A program made the translations under genes and the position numbers. From the NCBI GenBank assembly GCA_945787015.1, contig CALZGM010000006.1, positions 1-64,000 on the forward strand: DNA of 64,000 nt, written 5' to 3'. Source of the stretch: an uncultured Roseburia sp. Its GTDB lineage: Bacteria; Bacillota; Clostridia; Lachnospirales; Lachnospiraceae. The stretch's first letter is position 1. Every line of letters begins with the position of its first letter. The notes beneath the pieces are model-generated. The model was not told the origin of the DNA, did not search any database, and saw nothing but the letters and a program-made list of their open reading frames with translations. Positions 9,230 to 18,566 of this stretch are shown here, one piece after another.

Positions 9230-10384
9230 CTATCTCCTTGTATATTTTTGTAACCTTGGAATCACTTCCTGCATCACGCTTAATGCATAATCAATTTCTT
9301 CTTCTGTCGTATTTACACAAAAGCTGAAACGTATCGTGGAATCCAATAAATTTTTCTTTAATCCAATCGCAGTAAGCGTCGCACTGACAGATGGTTTATT
9401 GGAAGAACATGCACTTCCGGCTGACACATAAATGCCTCTGTCTTCTAAGGTGTGAAGCATTACCTCACTCCGCACGCCCTCGATGCTGACACTGACAATC
9501 TGCGGAGCTGAATCACGGCCGGTTTTCCCGTTCACCGTTACTCCGTCGATTTTTTGTACCCCTTCTACAAAGTGTTGCTTCAATGCATATAAGTGGTCAA
9601 TTTTCTCATCAAAATCTTCATAGATTTCCGCTGCTGCTTCTGCCAAAGCTGCTACACCCGGTACATTTTCTGTTCCGGAACGCATTCCCTTCTGCTGCCC
9701 GCCTCCATAAATCAGCGGTTTTACTTTTACTTTATCGCGGATAAATAAAAAACCGGTTCCTTTCGGTGCATGGATTTTATGACCGCTGACAGATAATAAA
9801 TCAATACCCAGTTTTTTCGGATAAATCCGATATTTTCCATACGCCTGAATCGCATCCACATGAACAAGGGTATTTGGATTCTTCGCTTTAATTACTTTTA
9901 CCGCCTCTTCAATCGGCTCTACCGCACCGATTTCGTTATTCACCATCATGAGCGATACTAAAATTGTCTCATCTGTTACTGCTTCCTTTAATTCTTCTAA
10001 CGAAATAATACCATTCGAATCTACTTTCAAGTAAGTGACGTTAAATCCCAGTTCCTCTAAATAAGCGGTTGTCGCAGATACGGACGCATGTTCAATTGCT
10101 GTTGTAATAATGTGGTTTCCCGCACGCTTATTTGCAAGCGCCGTTCCTATCAGAGCCATATTATTAGACTCTGTGCCGCCGGAAGTAAATACCAGTTCCT
10201 TTTCCTCTATTTTTAAAGTTTTTGCAATTTTTTCTTTTGCTTCCTTGATATATTTTTCTGCTTCAACACCTTTTAAATGTAAAGAAGACGGATTACCATA
10301 ATCCTCCGTCAGAAGCTTTACCATCATATCTGTTGCCCGTTTACTGCATCTTGTTGTGGCAGAATTATCTAAATATGTTTCCAT
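9230..10384 (-). CDS. Cysteine desulfurase, NifZ/NifS-type partner of ThiI
   Basis: PLP-dependent class V aminotransferase fold: METYLDNSATT at the start, SGGTESNN, the PLP lysine in SGHKIHAPKGTG, and the catalytic cysteine in SAGSACSSN. It abstracts sulfur from cysteine and hands it to ThiI encoded immediately downstream. I place the start at the ATG at 10384 (METYLDNS), which has GGAGG 11 bases upstream; the in-frame ATG at 10414 lacks a ribosome binding site. That gives 384 residues. Confidence 0.92.
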   Translation of the reverse strand: METYLDNSATTRCSKRATDMMVKLLTEDYGNPSSLHLKGVEAEKYIKEAKEKIAKTLKIEEKELVFTSGGTESNNMALIGTALANKRAGNHIITTAIEHASVSATTAYLEELGFNVTYLKVDSNGIISLEELKEAVTDETILVSLMMVNNEIGAVEPIEEAVKVIKAKNPNTLVHVDAIQAYGKYRIYPKKLGIDLLSVSGHKIHAPKGTGFLFIRDKVKVKPLIYGGGQQKGMRSGTENVPGVAALAEAAAEIYEDFDEKIDHLYALKQHFVEGVQKIDGVTVNGKTGRDSAPQIVSVSIEGVRSEVMLHTLEDRGIYVSAGSACSSNKPSVSATLTAIGLKKNLLDSTIRFSFCVNTTEEEIDYALSVMQEVIPRLQKYTRR

Positions 10385-10421
10385 ATTTTTATATGCCTCC
10401 ATCATACGCTCCATTCTATCG

Positions 10422-11156
10422 CTACTTTTCTAACTGATAAATCAGCATGGATAAAGCAGCAAGTCCTGCTGTCTCTGTTCTTAAAATTCGATTTCCCAGT
10501 GAAATCAGATGTGCCCCTTCCTGCACCAATTCCACTTCAGAAGGATCAAAACCTCCCTCCGGTCCGATTAAAATTCCAATCGTCTGTCCCGGACCAATGG
10601 CTGATATCACTTCTCTGGTAGCCTGCATTCCCCGTTCATTCTCATAGGGAACCAAAACCACATCCAGTTCCTTCGCCATTTCTACTGCTGCCTTATAGGG
10701 CATTGGCATTTGAACTTGCGGTATCAGGCTTCTTTTTGACTGCTTTGCCGCACTCTTTGCAATCTCCTGCCAGCGCGAAATCTTTGATGCAGCTTTTTTA
10801 TCATCCAGCTTTACAACACAATTTTTCATTGCAACCGGAATGACTTCATATACTCCGAGTTCTACTGCCTTTTGAATGATAAGCTCCATCTTATCACTTT
10901 TTGGCAAACCCTGGAATAAATAAATCTTATTTGGAAGCTCTGTATTCTCCTCTAATTCTTCTATCACATCTGCTCGCACAAAGTTGTCCGTAATTTCAGC
11001 TACACTGCAATAAAAGTTTCTACCACTGTTACTGCTGATGCGGATTTTCTCACCACACTTCATACGGAGCACATTTTTGATATGATTGACATCACTGCCC
11101 TCGATTACTACATTTGCCTCTGATATCTGAGCATCTTCTACAAAAAACTGATACAT
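10422..11156 (-). CDS. rsmE: 16S rRNA m3U1498 methyltransferase RsmE
   Basis: About 244 residues of SPOUT fold with the trefoil-knot motifs GILIGPEGGFDPSEVE and LGNRILRTETAGLAAL. N-terminal PUA-like part starts MYQFFVEDAQI. It methylates N3 of U1498 in assembled 30S subunits. The start at 11156 follows AGAAGGTG; the upstream in-frame ATG at 11189 lies inside the prmA coding end. prmA and rsmE are adjacent, as in most Bacillota. Confidence 0.93.
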   Translation of the reverse strand: MYQFFVEDAQISEANVVIEGSDVNHIKNVLRMKCGEKIRISSNSGRNFYCSVAEITDNFVRADVIEELEENTELPNKIYLFQGLPKSDKMELIIQKAVELGVYEVIPVAMKNCVVKLDDKKAASKISRWQEIAKSAAKQSKRSLIPQVQMPMPYKAAVEMAKELDVVLVPYENERGMQATREVISAIGPGQTIGILIGPEGGFDPSEVELVQEGAHLISLGNRILRTETAGLAALSMLIYQLEK

Positions 11157-11158
11157 AT

Positions 11159-12124
11159 TTACACCTTCTGAGCCGTGATGTTTACCCACTCACCCTGATG
11201 ATTAATTTCCACTACCTTAAGTCCTGCTTTTTCAATCGCTTCTTTAACTTCATGTTCCTTAAAATCAATAATTCCGGAAGTAATGAAATAGCCACCTTGT
11301 TTTAATCTGGCAGGGATTACCGGTGCCATCGGAATAATGACATCTGCCAGAATATTCGCAACGACGATTTCGTATTCTTCCGTTCCGACTTTCTCCTGTA
11401 ATGCGGTATCGTCAATCAAATTGCCCTTATAAAAGGTTCCTAATTCTTCCGGCAGATGATTGACTGCCATATTTTCCTGTGAGGAAGTAATGCAATCTGC
11501 ATCCAAATCGGTTCCGACCACTTCTCTGGCTCCAAGCTTTAACGCCACGATGGATAATATTCCGCTTCCGCAGCCAACGTCTAAAACCTTCGGTGCTTTT
11601 AACTCCCCACCGATATATTTCTGCAACTGCTTAATGCAAAGCTGTGTTGTCTCATGTTTTCCCGTACCAAAAGAAACGCCCGGATCAATCTCTATTAAGA
11701 TTTTGTCCTTATCTTCCACTTTTAAATCTTCCCAGGTCGGTTTGATTAAAATATTATCAATATAGAAGGATTTGAAAAATTCCTTCCAGTTATTAATCCA
11801 GTCCAAATCCTCGGTCTGATCAGAGGTAATGGTTCCGGTTCCCACATCAACAAGCTTTCTTAAATCTTCTAATGAGATTTTTACCTGCCGTAACAATTCG
11901 GCATCATCCGTTCCGTCATCCTCTACATAAAAGCTCACATAACTTACCCCATCATCCGGTGGCAGTTCCGGCAGAAAATCAATAAACATATCTGCCTGGT
12001 CCTCTTTGGAAAGCGGAATCTTATCTTCGATTTCTACCCCTTCAATGCCAAGCTCCATCAGCATAGAACTCATATATTCCTCTGCTGCTGTGGTGGTTTC
12101 AATTGTATATTTATTCCATTTCAT
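11159..12124 (-). CDS. prmA: Ribosomal protein L11 methyltransferase PrmA
   Basis: SAM-dependent methyltransferase with PGVSFGTGKHETTQLC, motif I VLDVGCGSGILSI and the NILADVI post-motif typical of PrmA, which trimethylates L11. Start placed at the ATG at 12124 (MKWNKYTIET) after TGGAGGAAAACCT; the in-frame ATG at 12193 would overlap the upstream gene and lacks a ribosome binding site. About 321 residues. Two bases from rsmE, so cotranscribed. Confidence 0.92.
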   Translation of the reverse strand: MKWNKYTIETTTAAEEYMSSMLMELGIEGVEIEDKIPLSKEDQADMFIDFLPELPPDDGVSYVSFYVEDDGTDDAELLRQVKISLEDLRKLVDVGTGTITSDQTEDLDWINNWKEFFKSFYIDNILIKPTWEDLKVEDKDKILIEIDPGVSFGTGKHETTQLCIKQLQKYIGGELKAPKVLDVGCGSGILSIVALKLGAREVVGTDLDADCITSSQENMAVNHLPEELGTFYKGNLIDDTALQEKVGTEEYEIVVANILADVIIPMAPVIPARLKQGGYFITSGIIDFKEHEVKEAIEKAGLKVVEINHQGEWVNITAQKV

Positions 12125-12189
12125 AGGTTTTCCTCCATTACACATACTGTTGCTTATCATAACATAAAAATGAAGCTTGTGCAATTTTT

Positions 12190-15075
12190 TCAAACGGACG
12201 CATTCAGTTTTTCTTCAAATACTGCCTCTGGTACCGGTTTTGAATAATAATAGCCCTGCGCCACATAAGCCTCAACCTCATTCATCAGGTTTACATCATT
12301 CTGCGTCTCTACACCCTCGCATACAATCTGCGCATCCAGTTCTCTTGCCATTCTTACGATTCCGCGCATAATTTTCACCTGACGCACACGTTCCTCATGA
12401 TTTATCATGAACGAACGGTCAAGTTTCACAACGGAAGCTGGTATCTGTTCAAAAACACCTAAGGAAGAATAGCCTGCGCCAAAATCATCAATGGACAAAC
12501 GGATTCCCCGGTCTCTTAAGTTGTTAAGCGTCTGCTTAATCATTTGCTGTTGCAATTCTTCTACAACAAGCGTTTCTGTAATCTCCACTTCAATCAGTTC
12601 TTTTGCTATCCGGTATTTCTCAAGAACCGTTTCGAAACGTTCCGGGAAGCCCACTCTTGTAAAATGCATTCTGGAAAAATTGCAGGAAATTGGAACAACT
12701 GCTTCACCTGCATCTATACGCCTGCGCAGCATTTTGCAAACAGACTCCAGTACAAAAAAGTCTACTTCCATAATCCTTCCCGTCTGCTCATAATATGGTA
12801 CAAAGTATCCCGGCGCACGGACTGTTTTGTCTGCCATCGGGTCCAAAAATCTTACCAGCGCCTCCGCACCGATAATCTTTTCCGTCCGGATATCCACCTT
12901 GCTCTGATAATAAACTACAAAATTACCCTCTATCTCAACAGACTCCAACAATTTTTCCCTTTCGTGACGTTCCTTTAGCATTGCTTCAAAAGGTGCATCA
13001 TAAATCTTTATTTCGCTAATATTGTTATTTCCAATAACCTCCAGTGCCTGATTTGCATAATTTACTGCCAAATGTAAATCACTGCTGTTCATTGGAATCG
13101 CATATACCCCCATATGAAGCAGCATATGATTTTCTGTATAATCAAAAATGGTATCCTCTATAATACCTTGAATATTCTTTAACCTGCCTAAAAACTCTTC
13201 CCAATCTTCCCATGCTAACAATAATACAAATCTGTCACCATGACTTCTTGCACAGATTTCCCTTTTTTCATCCACGCACTGCTGTAATACCGTTTTGGCA
13301 ATCTCCAAAAGCCGTTCTCCTGCGTTCCAGCCATATATGATATTATAACGACGTAACCGCGCAATATTTACACAAACAACAGCATACTGTTCCCTTCTCT
13401 CCGGTAGTAACCTGTGCTCTCCCATGTAAATCAGATAGTTCAGATTCCAGATATCCATTGTGGTATCCTTATACATCAGTTTCTGAATTCTGTGGCTGTC
13501 CCGAACAATATGTGCAGCCACTATAATGACAGCCAGAATCATTGCAAGCAGTACCAGTACAATCGCAATACTGTGGTTTCTCAAAAAAAGTTGAAAACTT
13601 ATTAGCGGATACACATTTTCTCTTAATGTATATTCATTTATCGTCTTCACATCGATTGGATATATGGTCTTATTCAGTATGCCTTTCAACACAGAATCTT
13701 CCTCATTCCGAATCACCATATGTACCATATGTTCGCCATTTAATACATTCGCAATTGATAAATCACTATACTCCATATGGGTACTTATCATATGTTCTGC
13801 AAGATAACCATCGCATAACGCAGCATCCGCCTCACCAGCTGTTACCAACGCAAGGCATTCTTCCAAAGAATCCTCTATGACAAGTGAAGCCGTTTCCAAT
13901 ACACTTTCTGCTTCATTCCTTAACTCCGTTGTCGTCACCAACGTTGCAATATCGTCAAACCCCTTATCCTTTCCCGTAACAAGAACCAATGGAATCTGTG
14001 CATATGCGTCAAGCATAATATAATCTTGTGATTTGCGAATCCGCTCTGTATCTACACAATAAGAAAGCAAATCAATCTCGCCGCTTTGCAGTGCAGCTTC
14101 TGCCTCCTTTTGGTCTGTCATTTTCTGATAGGCCAGTTCTATTCCGGCAGCTGCCACACTTTCTTCCAGCACCTCCCTTGTCAGGCCTTTAAACACCCCG
14201 TCTTCTTCATAGGAAAATGGATAATAATGATCAAAATATCCTACCACTAACTCCTCGGTCTGACTGAGATACTTTTTTTCTTCCGTTGTAAATAACACAG
14301 TTTTATCAAACCTGCTCTGATAAAACTCGTTCATCAAATCGGTTTCCACTTCCGGCTGATTCATCTTTAAATCAGCAATTGCCTGATTCAGTTCACGCAT
14401 GACATCTGTGTTGCCCTTGTATGTGATATAATAAATCGGTTTTGGTGCAAAACGACCGATTAACCGTTGGCCTTCTTCCACTTCCATAAAGGTATGCACC
14501 AGCGCATCTATTTCCCCTGCATCAAGTGCTTCCTGAAGCACATGCGTATCTTCATACTCCATAACCTTTGGATTTGAAATTCCATGATCTGCTAAATACT
14601 GCAAAAACTCTTCTGCCCGCACATAATTTTTTACCATACCAAAAGTAATATCCTTCATGGCTTCAAAGTCTTCGTAAGCAATACTTTTATCCGCATTGGT
14701 TGCAATCACCCCAAAGGTATAACCACTGGAAAGATCTGCATAATCATAAATCGCCGCACGCTCTTTAGAATATTGTGCAGATCCTACTAAATCCACCTGA
14801 TGCTCGTCTAAATGCTTTAACGCATCTCCCCAGCTTTCACATAGCACATATTCAATTTCCCAGTCTGCATATTTACAGATTTCATTGAGATACTCCACAT
14901 CCATCCCGCCATAGCTTCCATCCGGCTCTACGGAATGGTATCCGTCCATTGGAAAAAATGCAACTCTTACCTTTCTCTTTTCCTGTGCATATACTGTGCT
15001 TATCAAAACCTCCCCCATCAGGCACAGCATCAGCATAAAACTCCATAATTTCTTAAAACAATGTTTCTTCCCCAT
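12190..15075 (-). CDS. Membrane c-di-GMP phosphodiesterase with tandem solute-binding sensors
   Basis: About 961 residues. Signal peptide/first TM, two family-3 solute-binding domains (about 35-270 and 275-490), a TM segment near 500-523, a degenerate GGDEF domain and an EAL domain. The GGDEF signature reads SHGDRF, so cyclase activity is unlikely. The EAL domain keeps GAEALVRF, CNFS, EVEITE, IDDFGAGYSS, VKLDRS, CEGVE and the AQG glutamine, so c-di-GMP hydrolysis is likely. Start chosen at ATG 15075 after AGAAGAAGAG; a GTG at 15084 is the alternative. It follows the hybrid kinase by 16 bp and its sensor region resembles that protein's, suggesting shared extracellular ligands (amino acids or similar). 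Confidence 0.88.
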   Translation of the reverse strand: MGKKHCFKKLWSFMLMLCLMGEVLISTVYAQEKRKVRVAFFPMDGYHSVEPDGSYGGMDVEYLNEICKYADWEIEYVLCESWGDALKHLDEHQVDLVGSAQYSKERAAIYDYADLSSGYTFGVIATNADKSIAYEDFEAMKDITFGMVKNYVRAEEFLQYLADHGISNPKVMEYEDTHVLQEALDAGEIDALVHTFMEVEEGQRLIGRFAPKPIYYITYKGNTDVMRELNQAIADLKMNQPEVETDLMNEFYQSRFDKTVLFTTEEKKYLSQTEELVVGYFDHYYPFSYEEDGVFKGLTREVLEESVAAAGIELAYQKMTDQKEAEAALQSGEIDLLSYCVDTERIRKSQDYIMLDAYAQIPLVLVTGKDKGFDDIATLVTTTELRNEAESVLETASLVIEDSLEECLALVTAGEADAALCDGYLAEHMISTHMEYSDLSIANVLNGEHMVHMVIRNEEDSVLKGILNKTIYPIDVKTINEYTLRENVYPLISFQLFLRNHSIAIVLVLLAMILAVIIVAAHIVRDSHRIQKLMYKDTTMDIWNLNYLIYMGEHRLLPERREQYAVVCVNIARLRRYNIIYGWNAGERLLEIAKTVLQQCVDEKREICARSHGDRFVLLLAWEDWEEFLGRLKNIQGIIEDTIFDYTENHMLLHMGVYAIPMNSSDLHLAVNYANQALEVIGNNNISEIKIYDAPFEAMLKERHEREKLLESVEIEGNFVVYYQSKVDIRTEKIIGAEALVRFLDPMADKTVRAPGYFVPYYEQTGRIMEVDFFVLESVCKMLRRRIDAGEAVVPISCNFSRMHFTRVGFPERFETVLEKYRIAKELIEVEITETLVVEELQQQMIKQTLNNLRDRGIRLSIDDFGAGYSSLGVFEQIPASVVKLDRSFMINHEERVRQVKIMRGIVRMARELDAQIVCEGVETQNDVNLMNEVEAYVAQGYYYSKPVPEAVFEEKLNASV

Positions 15076-15091
15076 ATTCAACACTCTTCTT

Positions 15092-17914
15092 CTAGTATTT
15101 TTTATCTATAATTTTCTGTAAAATCTCATACACTACTGCTGTATCAACCGGTTTTTCAATATGTCCGTTCATTCCGGCATGAAAAGCCTCACTAATATCC
15201 TCCGTAAAGCTGTTTGCCGTCATCGCATAGATTGGAATTGTCTTTGCACTCGGATGATTGGAAGCACGAATGGTCTTAGCCGCTTCATACCCATCCATCT
15301 CCGGCATCTGGATATCCATAAAAATAGCTACATATTCATTCTCTGCCGATTTTTCAAACATCTCGCAGGCAATACGGCCATTTTCTGCCCAATCTGTCTG
15401 CATATGTACCAGTTCCAATAAATCCTTCATGACATCGGCATTAAATTCCGTATCATCAACCAGCAGTACTTTTTTGTTTTTAAAATCATATCTGGCCGGG
15501 TTTACTTTCTGTGCGTCCGTTTTTTGTTCTTTTGGAATTTCAAACGGAATGGAAACGCTAAATGTCGTTCCTTCTCCTTTCTTTGATTCACAGGTAATCG
15601 TACCGGACATCAGTTCCACCAGATTTTTTACAATGGATAAACCAAGACCGCTGCCACCATGATTACTTGCCGTTTTTGCACTTTCCTGCTCAAAAGGCAC
15701 AAATAAACGTGCCAGCATATCCTCAGACATTCCTTCCCCCGTATCTGACACTTTAAAATGATAGAAAACCTTTCCGTCATGTTCAGATACTTCATTTGAC
15801 TCGATGGTAATCGTTCCCCCCGACGGTGTAAATTTATAGGCATTCGAAACCAAATTCAGGAATATCTGTTTTAAGCGAAGTACATCACCAAGTACTTCCG
15901 CTTCTCTTGTGTTTCCCACTTTTACCAGTAATGTCACACCTTTTTGCCTGCACTGTTCCGTGTAGATATCTTCAATTGTTTTTAAAACCTCCTTAAGTGA
16001 AAGTTTTTCTGAATCAAGTTTAATCTTATTGCTTTCAATGGCAGACACATCTAAAATATCATTAATAATTCCACTCAATACCTTTGAAGCATTTTCCATC
16101 TTGTCCAGGCACTCAAGCATTTTTCTTGGCTCATGCAAATGACTTTTACATATCGTATTCATCCCCACAATGGCATTTAACGGTGTACGAATTTCATGGC
16201 TCATACGCGCTAAAAAAGTGCTTTTCGCTTCATTCGCACTATTGGCCTGAGCCAAAGCTTTTCCCAATTCTACATTCTTGGCAGCCACTCTTTGGTAATG
16301 TCTGCGCCTCATAATTATGACACCAATCAGCATGCCCATAACAAGCAGCACTAAGCTAATAATGATAGCAGATGCGACACGATACTTATACAAGATATCC
16401 CAAAACGTCATATGATATGTATTTTCGATTGTATGAAACATGGTATATTGCGTTAATTCTTTCTCTGTAATCATCGTAATACATTTATCGATAATACTAA
16501 TCTGTATTCGCCTTATTCCATTGGAATATCCCACAACTACCATTTCTTCCTGCATAAAAAATCCGGGAATCATTGTAAATTTTTCATATTGTGGTTTTTG
16601 CATATAAGGTGCCAACACATTGACATTCTGCGCCAAAAAATCCGTTTCTCCACTCTTTACCTTATTAAAGCAATCTTCTGTAGAATCCGCTAAAACCACT
16701 TCAAATTCCGGATAATTTTTGTTAATGTATAATTCCAGCGATTTAAAGCTCTTTGGCACCGCTATCGTATACGTTCCCGGTTCTGCATCCATTCTGTATT
16801 CTGTCCCCGGCTTACTTACGATGGACACGTTATCCGCGCAAAGATTCTCCGACAATAAGTAGTCAGTGGATGCAAATTGTGGATTCTTCGCTGTAACTCC
16901 CGCAATCAGATGATCCGGATGCTGTTTTAAGTAATCTACTGCACTCTGTCCCTGCTCCATCATCACATATTGAAAAGACAAACCACTTTCTTTTTCAATC
17001 TGCTTCATGAGATCTACCACAATCCCTGCTATTTCTCCCTCCTCATTCACATAGGAGTATGGTCTTCTGTTTGGGATAAATGCAACGGTAACCCTCTGAT
17101 TTTGGCTGATATATTCCGCTTCTTCCCTGGTAAAAGTAAGTTTTGCATCTCCTCTGACTCCATAATACTGCTCTGTCAGATTATTTTGGAACTGTGGATT
17201 CACCATTCGAATCTGCCCCAAAGCATCATCGAATTCTTCCATCAATGCACCATTTCCTTGCCTTGTTACCGCATAAAACGCTGCTTCACCATAACGGCTG
17301 ATAATTTTATAGTTTCTGCCAAGGGTCATTGCGCCTGCAACAATAGAATCCACTTCTCCGCTATCTAATGCCTGAATGCATTCCTCTGCACTTGCAAATT
17401 CATAAAGTACATACTCACTTTTTCTTCGATCCGCCCGTTCTATAAACTGTATTTCCTGATAACTTCCTTTGACACAACCAATCCGCATACCAGCAAAACT
17501 TTCAAAATCATTATAATAGTAGCGTGCATCATCACTCCTTGCATAAATCAGATTACCTTCCACTCCCAGAAGGTACTCAGAAAACAGGAATTCCTCCTGC
17601 TTTTCCGGAGTTTTTTGCATCTGTAAAATAAAATCTACTGTTCCGTTTCTTAAGTTCTCCATGTGGCTTTCTAACGTTCCATGCACAAACTCATAATTCC
17701 AGCCTGTATATTTTGCTATCTCATTCAAATAGTCCACACCATATCCTGAAAAACTTCCATCTTCATTTTCCTCTATAAAGCCATCATTTCCAAAGTAAGC
17801 GATGCGAATCGTTTTTCCCTCTTCCGCTGCAAAAACACGTCTGGCGGTCCCAAGAGTAAACACCATACCCAATAAAAACAATACACTAACGCAGATTTTC
17901 CATTTTTTCTTCAT
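15092..17914 (-). CDS. Hybrid sensor histidine kinase with tandem solute-binding sensors
   Basis: About 940 residues: signal peptide, two periplasmic family-3 solute-binding domains, a TM near 510-535, HisKA with FLARMSHEIRTPLN, HATPase with DTGEGMSE and SNHGGSGLGLSIV, and a C-terminal receiver (LLVDDTEFNADVM, phospho-Asp in FMDIQMPEMDG). No DNA-binding output and no separate response regulator nearby, so the signal may pass to the EAL protein encoded next or to an unlinked partner. I prefer the ATG at 17914 (MKKKWKICVS) after GGAAGG. The two sensors are paralogous (RIAYFGNDGF here, RVAFFPMDGY in the EAL protein). Confidence 0.88.
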   Translation of the reverse strand: MKKKWKICVSVLFLLGMVFTLGTARRVFAAEEGKTIRIAYFGNDGFIEENEDGSFSGYGVDYLNEIAKYTGWNYEFVHGTLESHMENLRNGTVDFILQMQKTPEKQEEFLFSEYLLGVEGNLIYARSDDARYYYNDFESFAGMRIGCVKGSYQEIQFIERADRRKSEYVLYEFASAEECIQALDSGEVDSIVAGAMTLGRNYKIISRYGEAAFYAVTRQGNGALMEEFDDALGQIRMVNPQFQNNLTEQYYGVRGDAKLTFTREEAEYISQNQRVTVAFIPNRRPYSYVNEEGEIAGIVVDLMKQIEKESGLSFQYVMMEQGQSAVDYLKQHPDHLIAGVTAKNPQFASTDYLLSENLCADNVSIVSKPGTEYRMDAEPGTYTIAVPKSFKSLELYINKNYPEFEVVLADSTEDCFNKVKSGETDFLAQNVNVLAPYMQKPQYEKFTMIPGFFMQEEMVVVGYSNGIRRIQISIIDKCITMITEKELTQYTMFHTIENTYHMTFWDILYKYRVASAIIISLVLLVMGMLIGVIIMRRRHYQRVAAKNVELGKALAQANSANEAKSTFLARMSHEIRTPLNAIVGMNTICKSHLHEPRKMLECLDKMENASKVLSGIINDILDVSAIESNKIKLDSEKLSLKEVLKTIEDIYTEQCRQKGVTLLVKVGNTREAEVLGDVLRLKQIFLNLVSNAYKFTPSGGTITIESNEVSEHDGKVFYHFKVSDTGEGMSEDMLARLFVPFEQESAKTASNHGGSGLGLSIVKNLVELMSGTITCESKKGEGTTFSVSIPFEIPKEQKTDAQKVNPARYDFKNKKVLLVDDTEFNADVMKDLLELVHMQTDWAENGRIACEMFEKSAENEYVAIFMDIQMPEMDGYEAAKTIRASNHPSAKTIPIYAMTANSFTEDISEAFHAGMNGHIEKPVDTAVVYEILQKIIDKKY

Positions 17915-17968
17915 ATGCAAGGCGCCTTCCTTTTGTATCATTAGTACTATTATATCACTAGCTTTCCC

Positions 17969-17997
17969 TTGACGGAAGTCTCTGAATGATTTAAAGT
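17969..17997 (+). promoter_or_regulatory. Promoter of luxS
   Basis: TTGACG at 17969-17974, 17-bp spacer, TAAAGT at 17992-17997; the luxS ribosome binding site TGGAGG follows at about 18016. No riboswitch-like leader fits in the short gap. Confidence 0.6.
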
Positions 17998-18029
17998 TTT
18001 AGTAGAAAAAAATTTTGGAGGTTTCATAT

Positions 18030-18506
18030 ATGGAAAAGATTGCAAGTTTTACCATCGACCATATTAAATTAGAGCCTGGAGTATATGTATCAAGAAAAGA
18101 TCACATTGGCAGCGAAGTCATTACTACGTTTGATTTGCGAATGACCTCTCCCAACGATGAGCCGGTTATGAATACTGCTGAAGTACACACCATCGAGCAT
18201 TTGGCAGCTACTTTTTTACGCAATCACCCGGTATACAAGGACAAAACTATTTATTTTGGACCAATGGGATGCCGTACCGGTTTTTATTTATTGTTAGCAG
18301 GGGATTACGAATCCAAAGACATTGTGGATTTGATGATTGAAATGTACGAATTTATTCGTGATTACCATGACGAAGTACCCGGTGCCAGTGCAAAAGACTG
18401 CGGTAACTATCTGGATATGAATCTTGGTATGGCCAATTATCTGGCGAAACGCTATTTAGAGCATACATTATATGGAATTGATGAGGCACATCTGGTGTAT
18501 CCATAG
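18030..18506 (+). CDS. luxS: S-ribosylhomocysteine lyase LuxS
   Basis: 158 residues. The metal site HTIEHLAATFLRN (HxxEH) and the catalytic cysteine in GPMGCRTGF are intact. It cleaves S-ribosylhomocysteine to homocysteine and DPD, the AI-2 precursor, in the activated methyl cycle. The ATG at 18030 has GGAGG at proper spacing; an in-frame TTG at 18015 overlaps the ribosome binding site and is rejected. Single-gene transcript with its own promoter, ending at a long palindrome. Confidence 0.96.
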   Translation: MEKIASFTIDHIKLEPGVYVSRKDHIGSEVITTFDLRMTSPNDEPVMNTAEVHTIEHLAATFLRNHPVYKDKTIYFGPMGCRTGFYLLLAGDYESKDIVDLMIEMYEFIRDYHDEVPGASAKDCGNYLDMNLGMANYLAKRYLEHTLYGIDEAHLVYP

Positions 18507-18511
18507 ACAAT

Positions 18512-18558
18512 AGGGACGCTTCTTCTGTCTCGGTATTCGAGACAGAAGAAGCGTCCCT
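18512..18558. repeat. Perfect 21-bp inverted repeat between luxS and J-domain gene
   Basis: Arms 18512-18532 and 18538-18558 are perfect reverse complements around the 5-base loop GTATT; arm core GGGACGCTTCTTCTGTCTCG. It lies 5 bp after luxS and 8 bp before the convergent J-domain gene stop, so it can terminate or stabilise both mRNAs. No clear T-run follows on either strand. Its perfection and sequence resemble REP-type palindromes that recur in clostridial genomes, from memory. Confidence 0.8.
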
Positions 18559-18566
18559 CTATTCAT

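Noticed and set aside
12190-15075. Calling the first sensor a diguanylate cyclase
   Set aside because: The GGDEF signature is SHGDRF; only the EAL domain has its catalytic residues.
17941-18030. SAM or other riboswitch upstream of luxS
   Set aside because: Only about 30 bases of leader follow the promoter, too short for a known riboswitch.
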